Below, piece after piece: positions 45,862-55,510 of a stretch of DNA of 64,000 nucleotides. The DNA is from Sphingobacteriales bacterium. Lineage in GTDB: Bacteria > Bacteroidota > Bacteroidia > Sphingobacteriales > Sphingobacteriaceae. Where the stretch lies: NCBI GenBank assembly GCA_028288165.1, contig JAQBOG010000017.1, forward strand, positions 169,916 through 233,915. Reading direction: 5' to 3'. Within the stretch, counting starts at the first letter, position 1, and each line of letters begins with the position of its first letter. The notes beneath the pieces were generated by a model. The model was not told the origin of the DNA. It made no database searches and was given only the letters and a program-made list of their open reading frames with translations. The position numbers and the translations under genes are program-made.

Positions 45862-47145
45862 TTATTGTCCCGCAATTGTATGCTTATTAATGATTTGATC
45901 TGAACTATTTTGCCTGTTGTTTTGATTATTTAAGTTGACGCTCGCTCCTGTAATTTGATCGGGAGAACTAACTAAAGCTTCTCTTTTCGAGATGTTCACT
46001 TTTATCCCAAACATAAACTGAGTAATGGGATTGCGTTTAAGAAAGTATTCATATAAAATTAAAATAACAAAGAAAGTGAAGAATATGATGACGATTAATT
46101 TAACACTTAGTGGTGCCGAAATTTGTACAACATAATATGCAACTGCTATAATGATGGTTTGATGAAAAATATAGAACGGATAAACAGCTTTTGTAGCATA
46201 ACTTAATACATTAGAACCCTTGTTTAAAAAGCGCATACTCAGACCGAACAATCCAATAACCCAAAACCATTGATTCATTGATTTTAGTAATAAGTGAGGT
46301 GCCGAGTTTATTTTGCCATAATTAAGAAAATAAGCATGAGGGTTATCTTCTATTATAGAAAAAATATAAAAGTTGGCTGTAATTACCATTGCCAATATAA
46401 GCGCATTGGTTGAGTGTTGTTTAATTGCTTGTAAAATGCTCTTGTTGGTGGCAAATACAGATCCGAATATGAAGAACGGAAAGTAGTAAAAGAAAATAGC
46501 GATAGTATTACTTACATGAAATTGCTTTACCAGGTAAAAGGGAAATGTAAGCAGGATGCCTAAAGAGAACAAACAATAAGGGTTACAAATAATAGTTGAG
46601 ATTTTAGAAATTAACTCTTTGCCTTTGTCTGTTTTTAAGGAGCTTAAAAGAGGTAATAATAGGATACTATAGGCAAACACAAACGCCAAATACCAGAGAT
46701 GTAGGTAGTGAATATTCCCATTAATAGACCAGTTGAGTTTTAAGGTTAAAATATTGGTTAAGAATTCAAGAAATCCCTCATTGTTACCCTTAAAAGCCCT
46801 TATGAAATACAACTGTGGAGGGATGACTAAAAATATGGCAACAAGTAATGGAAATAAAAGCCGTTTAACCCTTTCCATAAAAACCTCAGAAACGTTTCTC
46901 CTCTTAAAGGAAAGCGTAATTGCGGCACCAGAAATAATAAATAATAGGGGCATCCGCCAGGGAAGAAAGAAAGCGACAAAGTAACTTAAGAACTGGGAGG
47001 TTTCATTATTCTTAATCCAGAAATTCCAATTGGTAAAAACCTCAGCACTATGTTCCAGGAGTAAGATGGAAAAGGCAATTACTCTAAGCCAGTCGAGGTA
47101 ATAAAAATGTTCTTTTGTGGGTTGGGTAGTATCTAAGCTATTCAT
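45862..47145 (-). CDS. Acyltransferase family (acyltransferase 3) membrane protein
   Basis: A 427-residue integral membrane protein with about ten hydrophobic segments. The N-terminal DWLRVIAFSILLLEHSAEVF contains the conserved His/Arg pattern of acyltransferase-3 proteins. MPLLFIISGAAITLSFKRR is a second hallmark. The cytoplasmic C-terminal 45 residues are Asn/Gln-rich. Such enzymes O-acylate surface polysaccharides or lipids; the acceptor is unknown. Monocistronic. Confidence 0.88.
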   Translation of the reverse strand: MNSLDTTQPTKEHFYYLDWLRVIAFSILLLEHSAEVFTNWNFWIKNNETSQFLSYFVAFFLPWRMPLLFIISGAAITLSFKRRNVSEVFMERVKRLLFPLLVAIFLVIPPQLYFIRAFKGNNEGFLEFLTNILTLKLNWSINGNIHYLHLWYLAFVFAYSILLLPLLSSLKTDKGKELISKISTIICNPYCLFSLGILLTFPFYLVKQFHVSNTIAIFFYYFPFFIFGSVFATNKSILQAIKQHSTNALILAMVITANFYIFSIIEDNPHAYFLNYGKINSAPHLLLKSMNQWFWVIGLFGLSMRFLNKGSNVLSYATKAVYPFYIFHQTIIIAVAYYVVQISAPLSVKLIVIIFFTFFVILILYEYFLKRNPITQFMFGIKVNISKREALVSSPDQITGASVNLNNQNNRQNSSDQIINKHTIAGQ

Positions 47146-47192
47146 AGGAAGCGCAAAAGTTATAGCGTGTATCTTTCAGAAAAAAGTTTCAA

Positions 47193-47348
47193 TCAATTAC
47201 GGTTGTTAAACTCTAATTCTGTAATGTTAAATAGCTTGATATTGCTATTGATGATGACATAAACATTGTTTAAGTCTTCTTTATTAATCACTTCTCCTGT
47301 TTCGCCAGTTGCTTTCACGATAACTTGGTTTTCAATTTCAAAAATCAT
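47193..47348 (-). CDS. Small conserved-looking protein (51 aa)
   Basis: ATG-to-TGA frame starting MIFEIENQVIVKATGETGEV and ending TELEFNNRN. The pattern of alternating beta-strand-like segments and charged residues is protein-like, and the opposite strand has no gene. I do not recognise the family. It lies 47 bases upstream of the acyltransferase start, same strand, so the two may be co-transcribed. Confidence 0.5.
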   Translation of the reverse strand: MIFEIENQVIVKATGETGEVINKEDLNNVYVIINSNIKLFNITELEFNNRN

Positions 47349-47794
47349 AATAGTGGGTTTAGAATGTGTGTACTATAACTACACAGTTTGTGGGAAAATG
47401 TTTGGAAGTAACCGAAATATTTTAGCTATGTGCCAATGGTATCAAATATCCGGTAACTTAAATTAAAGTGAAATAATGCCTTTGGTTAGAAGGAAGAAGA
47501 TATTATTTCTATGAACTATGGAATAAATGTTAAAACCTTTAATTTTTTTTGTGTAACAAAGTGTGCATATTATGTGACACTCTTTTGTTGTTCATCAGTG
47601 ATTAATCATTCGATAAGAATTGTATGATTTATATATGAAAGTCGTGGTTAAAGCAATCAGAATGATTATATAACATTTAAGTACTACACATACTTCTATC
47701 TTATACATAAATATTCATCTTAGGAAATTCTTAAATAAACAGATTATATTTTAAAGAAGTCCCTCCCCATGTAAGTCACTTATTAAAATTAGAT

Positions 47795-47813
47795 AATGCA
47801 CCTAGGTTGCATT
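47795..47813. promoter_or_regulatory. Palindrome upstream of the GH97 promoter
   Basis: AATGCA-CCTAGG-TTGCATT is a near-perfect inverted repeat centred on CCTAGG, one base short of perfect symmetry. It lies 46 bases upstream of the -33 box, a plausible activator-binding position. Confidence 0.45.
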
Positions 47814-47858
47814 TATTAGGCTTCGACTTGTAATTTTTATAGGATAAATTTTTTTTAG

Positions 47859-47888
47859 TTGAGGTTTTGAATATATTTTTTACATTTG
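47859..47888 (+). promoter_or_regulatory. Strong Bacteroidetes promoter for the GH97 gene
   Basis: TTG at 47859-47861, a 19-base spacer, then TACATTTG at 47881-47888. Both boxes and the spacing match the Bacteroidetes consensus. This predicts a leader of roughly 120 bases before the ATG at 48015. Confidence 0.7.
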
Positions 47889-47987
47889 AAAGTAGACCAG
47901 AATAGTACAGTTGCCCCCACGATGTTTAGTCTGTTTATATACCAAGTAGAGTCGTTCATTTTTAGAAGACTCAAACCAGTAATCTAG

Positions 47988-50144
<2,157 letters not shown>

Positions 50145-50190
50145 GCCACAAAATCGATGATTAATTTTTCTTGAGATTACTGATTTTATT

Positions 50191-50213
50191 TGTTTAGGGC
50201 GTTCGGGCGGGCT
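50191..50213 (+). repeat. Truncated 5' end of the dispersed repeat
   Basis: TGTTTAGGGCGTTCGGGCGG then GCTC matches the first two dozen bases of the full elements. What follows is not recognisable, apart from GGAAAATCACTGAGCGGGC about 45 bases on. A solo end or a decayed copy. Confidence 0.6.
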
Positions 50214-50321
50214 CATATCTTTACATTTATATATAAAACTAAGAGCGGAGAGGAAAATCACTGAGCGGGCAAGCCTTTTTTGTATATTATTTGTTCGGAC
50301 AATTATGACCACTTATCCACT

Positions 50322-50462
50322 ATGGATAACGGTAAACCGATGAAAGACTATGTTTTTGTGGAGGATGTGCTAATACAAAAACAAAGTGAGCTTATGTATT
50401 GGGTGAAGCTGTGCCTGGATTTTAATGTTCGTGCAAAATCTTCTAAAAAGAAAAAAGGTTGA
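50322..50462 (+). CDS. Small hypothetical protein (46 aa)
   Basis: From the ATG at 50322: MDNGKPMKDYVFVEDVLIQK, continuing to a basic tail RAKSSKKKKG. An in-frame TTG at 50280 is further upstream. The composition looks like a real small soluble protein, but no family is recognised. It lies between the GH97 gene and the CvpA-CAP gene, same strand. Confidence 0.4.
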   Translation: MDNGKPMKDYVFVEDVLIQKQSELMYWVKLCLDFNVRAKSSKKKKG

Positions 50463-50738
50463 AGGTGGGTTTGTTAAATGCTGGTGTCGTTTTTTAGCAT
50501 CTCATACCCAAAAGAGATCCAGTTTGAGCGCAGGAATAGTAATATAAAAGAGCCACAGTTTGTAAGAGATCTCACTAATTGGTTTGGAAATGACAAAGTG
50601 CTTAATGCTTTCATCTGACCTTAACAACCAAAACAACTGCTTAAAGTCTGTTTTTTTGGTATAAAACCATGCAAAAAACTTATAAATTAGTACTCTCTCG
50701 CTATTAAATTCACAGATCACTTTAATAATATATACGTT

Positions 50739-51695
50739 ATGGGTTTGATAGACTTATTACTAATCGTAGTAATTTTAATAAGCGTTTATTATGGCTATAA
50801 CAAGGGGTTTATCCTTGGAGCGATTGATCTGCTATTACTTGCTCTGAGCATTGCTTTCGCTGTTTGGACTTCCGAGTATATTGCCGCTTTTTTCGAACAC
50901 TATTTAACTACCATCGGTGTTTGGGCACTTCCCATGGCTTTCTTTATTTGTTTCATTTTTGCCAGAGCTTTTCTTGGTGCCTTATCGGTGAGGATGATTC
51001 AAAAGCTCTCGGTGGAGGTGAACAAGAACGCAATCAATAAAGCCTTGGGTGTGGTTCCGGGCGCACTTAATGGGATCATCTATGCAGCGATTATCAGTGC
51101 AGTAATTATATCGAGCCCTTTGTTTATGGAGTATTCTGACAAAACTCGTGAAAGCTTCATTGTAAATGCATTAACTCCTTCAGTAGAATGGGCAGAAGGT
51201 AAATTAGCTCCGGTATTTGCGAAAGCAGTAAGTCGTTCTAGCGAAAACTTCACTGTTAACCCGGGATCTGAGAAATCTTACAAACTCCCTTTTTCTGTAA
51301 AAAATCCAAAAATCAGAGAAGATCTGGAAGCGGAAATGCTGAAGATGATTAATAAAGAAAGGCAAAAAGTGGGATTGTCCGCCTTAAAAGCAGATCCTGA
51401 AATTCGTAAGGTTGCCAGAGCTCATTCCAAGGATATGTTTGCCAAAAGTTACTTCTCACATGTCAATAAAGAAGGTGAAACGCCCGCTGATCGGGTTCGC
51501 AAAGCAGGTGTTCGATTTTTAACGGTAGGAGAGAATCTTGCCTTGGCTCCAACACTAGAGGTGGCTCACATGGGTTTGATGAATTCACCCGGGCATCGGG
51601 CAAACATCTTATACAAATACTTTGGGCGTGTTGGTATTGGAATATTAGAGGACAGTAGGCAGGGGTTAATGATCACGCAGAACTTCAGAAATTAA
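50739..51695 (+). CDS. CvpA-family membrane domain fused to a CAP (SCP/PR1) domain
   Basis: A 318-residue fusion. Residues 1-165 are a CvpA/colicin V production-type region with four membrane segments, starting GLIDLLLIVVILISVYYGYN and including KALGVVPGALNGIIYA. Residues about 195-318 form a CAP domain: MINKERQKVGLSALKADPEI, VARAHSKDMFAKSYFSHVN, VGENLALAP and NSPGHRANILYKYFGRVGIG. The His and Glu residues of the CAP cavity are present. The CAP domain should face the periplasm. Role unknown. Confidence 0.92.
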   Translation: MGLIDLLLIVVILISVYYGYNKGFILGAIDLLLLALSIAFAVWTSEYIAAFFEHYLTTIGVWALPMAFFICFIFARAFLGALSVRMIQKLSVEVNKNAINKALGVVPGALNGIIYAAIISAVIISSPLFMEYSDKTRESFIVNALTPSVEWAEGKLAPVFAKAVSRSSENFTVNPGSEKSYKLPFSVKNPKIREDLEAEMLKMINKERQKVGLSALKADPEIRKVARAHSKDMFAKSYFSHVNKEGETPADRVRKAGVRFLTVGENLALAPTLEVAHMGLMNSPGHRANILYKYFGRVGIGILEDSRQGLMITQNFRN

Positions 51696-51786
51696 CCACT
51701 GGGATGATTAAATTTTTGATTTTTTGCTTATATATTTTGAAAAAATGTTGACAAAGATATGTCGAGCAGTTTGGCGTAAAATAAAA

Positions 51787-51823
51787 CAAGCTAAAACAAC
51801 AATTAACTAGTTGTTTTAGCTTG
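51787..51823 (-). terminator. Strong hairpin terminator
   Basis: Perfect 14-base stem CAAGCTAAAACAAC / GTTGTTTTAGCTTG around a nine-base loop. The minus strand then reads TTTTATTTTA. It lies downstream of the DUF5602-like gene and between convergent genes. Confidence 0.8.
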
Positions 51824-51892
51824 CAATCTGAACTTGCTATTTTTGCAAATCCTCAAATAAATGTCTGCATGAAGGCGATGTAATACATAGAA

Positions 51893-52705
51893 TTATTTGC
51901 CTTTTTCGTGGCGAAGATCAGTCAAAGCAATAATATATTGCTTGTGATTCTCGTCATATTTAAAGCTGTAATTTTTAGCGTAATAACCTGATTTTTCAAA
52001 TGCTTCTGGTTGACGTATGGCAATGATTTCATTCGGTTTCGTTTTTAGATAGTCAACGGTAAACATCGGTTCAAAGAAAGTTACCTTTGCATTATACGTT
52101 CCCAAAATCATGGTACGGGTAAAGGACTTACCATTAAATTCGGGTGAAAGAGCGTCCGCCCAGTGGGTTCCCATTTGTGGTTCAACTCCCGGCCCCTCAA
52201 CATATGCTTCTGGTATGTATTTCGCCGCTGGAGCTGGAGCGATGTAAGGAGGCAACTGGCCTTCAATTTTGGCTTTGTCTTGTTCACATATCATGTAAAA
52301 ATGCAAATCATAGTGTGGTACGGTGTAAATATCCATTGGGGGATGCCCTTCTGGATTCCAGTTAAAATCGATGTGATCATATGGTGCAACTTTAATATCT
52401 TTCGGCAAATGAAGGGTGTAAATTTTCGGTTCGGCGCCTATATCAAAAATTGTCTCACCGGGAAGGGAAACCCCGATCGCAATCGGGTCGCCTGTTTTAT
52501 TTACGGATACCCAAGCCTTGGCTTCCTTATTTCCTATTGTAACGGCGGGACCATAATGAATTTCTGAATCGTCATTTTTGACTTGAGTTAATTGGTCGGA
52601 AGTGACCGTAGGTTGTGCTACTTCATTTTTTGAACAACTGGCTGTAATTAAAATGAGGGCAGCCAGAGCGGTTAATGAAGCCCATTTTCTGTGCGAATTT
52701 TTCAT
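51893..52705 (-). CDS. DUF5602/TTHB210-like lipoprotein
   Basis: A 270-residue lipoprotein with the lipobox ITASC near residue 24. VSVNKTGDPIAIGVSLPGE, HIDFNWNPEGHPPMDIYTV and PHYDLHFYMICEQDK resemble the TTHB210-like domain found in Bacteroidetes lipoproteins; the HxDFHFY-type motif appears as HYDLHFYM. Function unknown. Monocistronic, with a strong terminator downstream. Confidence 0.7.
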   Translation of the reverse strand: MKNSHRKWASLTALAALILITASCSKNEVAQPTVTSDQLTQVKNDDSEIHYGPAVTIGNKEAKAWVSVNKTGDPIAIGVSLPGETIFDIGAEPKIYTLHLPKDIKVAPYDHIDFNWNPEGHPPMDIYTVPHYDLHFYMICEQDKAKIEGQLPPYIAPAPAAKYIPEAYVEGPGVEPQMGTHWADALSPEFNGKSFTRTMILGTYNAKVTFFEPMFTVDYLKTKPNEIIAIRQPEAFEKSGYYAKNYSFKYDENHKQYIIALTDLRHEKGK

Positions 52706-52953
52706 TGGTTAGATTTTTTAGATGTAATAAAATTTATAAAATTGAACCTTCACGGTTAGACATTTAACACTTAAATACGAGTGACAAAAGCTTTCAATTT
52801 AAATAAAGGAGTATTACTGGATCTATTCTTAAATCTGAGAATGAGGGTAATTGAAGCTTGACAAAAGGTGTTGCAAATTTAAAATTTTAATGCTTGAATA
52901 TTTTTGATGTAGCACATTGCATAGAATAAAGGGATTCAGGAAAATGAATATTA

Positions 52954-53295
52954 TTACGTAAATAACCGGGGAAGAAGTCCAAAACGGAATGTTCTATTTA
53001 CGCCAAAATCTAATAAAGTATTTAGTTCTGATATGGTTGTGGCCTCAAATAATTTCCTTTTCATAACTGTCAAATCGGCTTTTTCCTGTTGTATAGGAAG
53101 AGAAGATAGGAGACGATTTACCGCTTCGGCTATCCTTTTCTGAACTTGTTTAAAATGCGTCCGAAAAAGCGGCGAATTTTCGTCCATGCTTTGTAGGTCA
53201 ACAAAATACCGACATTCATGATTGTCAGCAGTTTCAGCTTTGAAGGCTCTCTCAATGAACGTTTGATAGTGCTCCTTTTTTACTTGTGATTCCAT
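52954..53295 (-). CDS. Hypothetical protein (113 aa)
   Basis: A protein-like frame with a helical, charged sequence: KKEHYQTFIERAFKAETADN, FKQVQKRIAEAVNRLLSSLP, and a C-terminal FGVNRTFRFGLLPRLFT. No signal peptide or membrane segment. I do not recognise it. It follows the 90-residue gene at 53318 by 22 bases, so they probably form an operon of unknown function. Confidence 0.6.
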   Translation of the reverse strand: MESQVKKEHYQTFIERAFKAETADNHECRYFVDLQSMDENSPLFRTHFKQVQKRIAEAVNRLLSSLPIQQEKADLTVMKRKLFEATTISELNTLLDFGVNRTFRFGLLPRLFT

Positions 53296-53317
53296 AGCCT
53301 GGTTATGGGTAGGATGA

Positions 53318-53590
53318 TTAACTTACTTTTAGTTTTCTGTTTTTTGGAGAGTCGACACCTTTTTTTTCAAGGGGCAGTGTAATCGCTTTTATGTCGTTTT
53401 GCAAGTCTGCGATTTTTTGGCTTATAGTAGCTAGATGATCAGAAAGAACCATTTCTTCCGATAAGTCTTCAATTATTGTGTGGTTTATTCTGTTGTTTAA
53501 TTTATTAATTCTTTCCTGGATCCCTTCCAGTAAGAGTTCTACATGGGATAATTCCAATAAGGTTTCATTTCCCCAAAAATGAATAATCAT
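53318..53590 (-). CDS. Hypothetical protein (90 aa), likely coiled coil
   Basis: Mostly helical sequence with heptad-like spacing: VELLLEGIQERINKLNNRIN and HLATISQKIADLQNDIKAIT. The tail is basic, KKGVDSPKNRKLKVS. No family recognised. It is the upstream partner of the 113-residue gene. Confidence 0.6.
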   Translation of the reverse strand: MIIHFWGNETLLELSHVELLLEGIQERINKLNNRINHTIIEDLSEEMVLSDHLATISQKIADLQNDIKAITLPLEKKGVDSPKNRKLKVS

Positions 53591-54053
53591 AGTACTTATT
53601 TAATTGTTTTAACTATTGAACAATTACAAAGTAGAAAACATTTAGATATTAAAAATACCTGTTTGATTGCTGCGAATACGGGTTTTTTCGTTCAATAGGA
53701 TGGCTTTTAAGTAGTATAATTACTTGGGCTTCATAATTACTTAGACTTTCGTTTATCTTGTTCTTTTGTCAATTCGACACAAGGAAAGATTTGGTGCGAA
53801 GGATAGAAACTCAAAAAGTCTGGCGTGTTATAGATTGCACCACTGCATTCTGAGACAACATTGCTGAATATTTATCATCTCGGCCTAGGAAAGGTCTGGT
53901 TTGTGCGAGGGAAACATACATTTTAGAATAAGAGATATTCAGCTTGATAATTTTGAGTAATTTCCAAAACACACCTACGTAAAGGCGAATTTCTGTAGCC
54001 AGCAGCTAACTGGCTCCTTAAAGCTGAGTGCTGACCGCTGATAGCTCAAAGTA
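53591..54053. other. Intergenic region with a direct repeat and an AGCTGA-type tract
   Basis: No gene seen in 463 bases. Two imperfect copies of GGAAAGATTTGGTGCGAAGG (53783) and GGAAAGGTCTGGTTTGTGCG (53888), each ending GAAAC, lie about 105 bases apart. From 54001 there is a degenerate tract CCAGCAGCTAACTGGCTCC, AGCTGAGTGCTGACCGCTGA, TAGCTC. Confidence 0.5.
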
Positions 54054-54320
54054 TCAAATAAAATACTTCCATACTATACTACCTGCAAGTAATAGAACCA
54101 AATAATAAGTAATAAAGAAAAAAGCGGTTTTACCTACAATCTCTTTTTTGCTATAAAAGGTACGATTGGCCGCACTAAAAAAAACTTCTAAACCTAAACG
54201 TCTAACCTTTTTTTTTGGAAGATTGGAGGTTGAAATTGTTGTAGATATTGGCAAGAGCGTTAACCAATGAAATACTAAATTAAGTATAGATTTAGAAAGA
54301 ACATGGTCTTTCTCCTCCAT
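54054..54320 (-). CDS. Small hypothetical membrane protein (88 aa)
   Basis: The N-terminal half is soluble and basic (SNLPKKKVRRLGLEVFF). The C-terminal 25 residues form one membrane segment: TAFFFITYYLVLLLAGSIVW. No family recognised. Confidence 0.5.
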   Translation of the reverse strand: MEEKDHVLSKSILNLVFHWLTLLPISTTISTSNLPKKKVRRLGLEVFFSAANRTFYSKKEIVGKTAFFFITYYLVLLLAGSIVWKYFI

Positions 54321-54390
54321 ATATTAAAAATACATAAATATCGGATTTTGGTTACGTTATATGCTTTATTTGAAATAGTTAAGTAAATTA

Positions 54391-54489
54391 TTATTCAAAT
54401 ATAAACTTTCCTGCACCTAGTAGGAGTCCGATGAGTAAAAAAATGTAAACAAAGTAGTCAAGGGCTGCGGATGTATTAAGTGGTTTCAT
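54391..54489 (-). CDS. Possible small membrane protein (32 aa)
   Basis: ATG-to-TAA frame MKPLNTSAALDYFVYIFLLI followed by GLLLGAGKFIFE. One membrane helix with a Gly-rich end. It fits the small-gene patch around it; too short to be certain. Confidence 0.4.
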   Translation of the reverse strand: MKPLNTSAALDYFVYIFLLIGLLLGAGKFIFE

Positions 54490-54718
54490 CGTTATATTAG
54501 TTGATATACATATAAGTCGATTGGTTAGTGAAAGTTTTTATAAATTTTGTGACCAGTTCACTTATTGAAGAAAAGTATCCACTGAAAAGTGCGAAAACAA
54601 TGATATTATCTGAACCAAACGAAATAAGATTGAAATGAATATGGAAACAACTATTGTGTGAAGATTGAAGACTGAATCAAGTCTATCAAGATCGAGTTAG
54701 CAATATATTATCTTATAA

Positions 54719-55093
54719 TCACTCAGCTATTTTAGCAGTATGTTCAAAAGCTCTATTTAATACATTAGCCAGTATTTCGATATCATAAGGCTTATGCAGA
54801 AAAAAATCGGCATTCAAGCTTCTTAAGGTGTCTGGGTCTATCAGGATATTTGAGCTTAATATTAGGGAGGGCTTAGATGTTAAGTGTTGTTTTATCTCTA
54901 AAGCGGGTAGGTAGCTATTGCTCTGAAATAATGTTAGGTTGAAAATAATAGCCATTGGTTTAAAGGTGGTAATATTATTCTTGAAACTTAAAGCTGGGTT
55001 ATAAATAAATGGGATATAGTTTAACGTTTTTAAGCAGTCGGATAAAATTTCAGATGTAAAGTCATCCCTTTCAATAATCAACACGTTACGCAT
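54719..55093 (-). CDS. Receiver-domain protein lacking the phospho-acceptor Asp
   Basis: A 124-residue stand-alone receiver-like fold. The N-terminal acidic pocket is present (LIIERDDFTSE), the conserved Lys is K101 in FFLHKPYD, and Ser80 is the likely switch Ser/Thr. The phospho-acceptor position reads AIIFNLTLF, with N52 instead of Asp. It is therefore an atypical (pseudo) receiver. It may bind another protein without phosphorylation. No histidine kinase gene is nearby. Confidence 0.75.
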   Translation of the reverse strand: MRNVLIIERDDFTSEILSDCLKTLNYIPFIYNPALSFKNNITTFKPMAIIFNLTLFQSNSYLPALEIKQHLTSKPSLILSSNILIDPDTLRSLNADFFLHKPYDIEILANVLNRAFEHTAKIAE

Positions 55094-55141
55094 CTGCCTA
55101 AGCTAGCTATAAGCGATGTCAACAAAGAAAATTTGATCACG

Positions 55142-55182
55142 AACAGGTGTTTTACACACAATTGCCGTATTTTACACCTGTT
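55142..55182. promoter_or_regulatory. Inverted repeat upstream of the pseudo-receiver gene
   Basis: AACAGGTGT at 55142 and ACACCTGTT at 55174 form a perfect nine-base inverted repeat with a 23-base spacer. It is centred about 70 bases upstream of the receiver start. Operator or hairpin; cannot be resolved by eye. Confidence 0.35.
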
Positions 55183-55274
55183 TTCAGAATGTTTTTTAAC
55201 TTTAAGTGTTCAATTAAACTATTTGCATTAATACTACTCTAAGTATCATTGACATTATAATTCTGATTTAAAAT

Positions 55275-55386
55275 ATTGGAAACATTTCCATGACGCTCTC
55301 AAGCTAAAAGATGTTTGCCACCCTGCCGGATGGTAGTGGCATTTTTTAAAAGCTGGAACTTTTTGGGGGAACCAGCTTTTTTTATG
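55275..55386 (+). ncRNA. Structured RNA candidate A (paired with 63157-63271)
   Basis: It starts TATTGGAAACATTTCC, then CTCTCAAGCTAAAA. Hairpin 1 is TGCCAC...GTGGCA (55317-55342). Hairpin 2 is AAAAGCTGG...CCAGCTTTT (55349-55381) with a T-run, resembling an intrinsic terminator. The element B near 63.2 kb has the same order, with different bases in the paired loops. No ORF spans it. A small RNA is the most economical reading; a repeated terminator is the alternative. Confidence 0.5.
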
Positions 55387-55510
55387 TCCTAATTTTTTGA
55401 TTTCATGGATGAGGAGGGGAAAATGCACTATATATCGTTTCCATCATCCGTATGCCATCAATTCCAAACTTTATGACGATTAGATCGTTGAATTTGTTGC
55501 TGATATTAAC

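Noticed and set aside
50502..50720. 72-codon minus-strand frame upstream of the CvpA-CAP gene
   Set aside because: Hydrophobic, AT-driven composition, no recognised motif, and it occupies the likely promoter region of the next gene. Kept out for lack of support.
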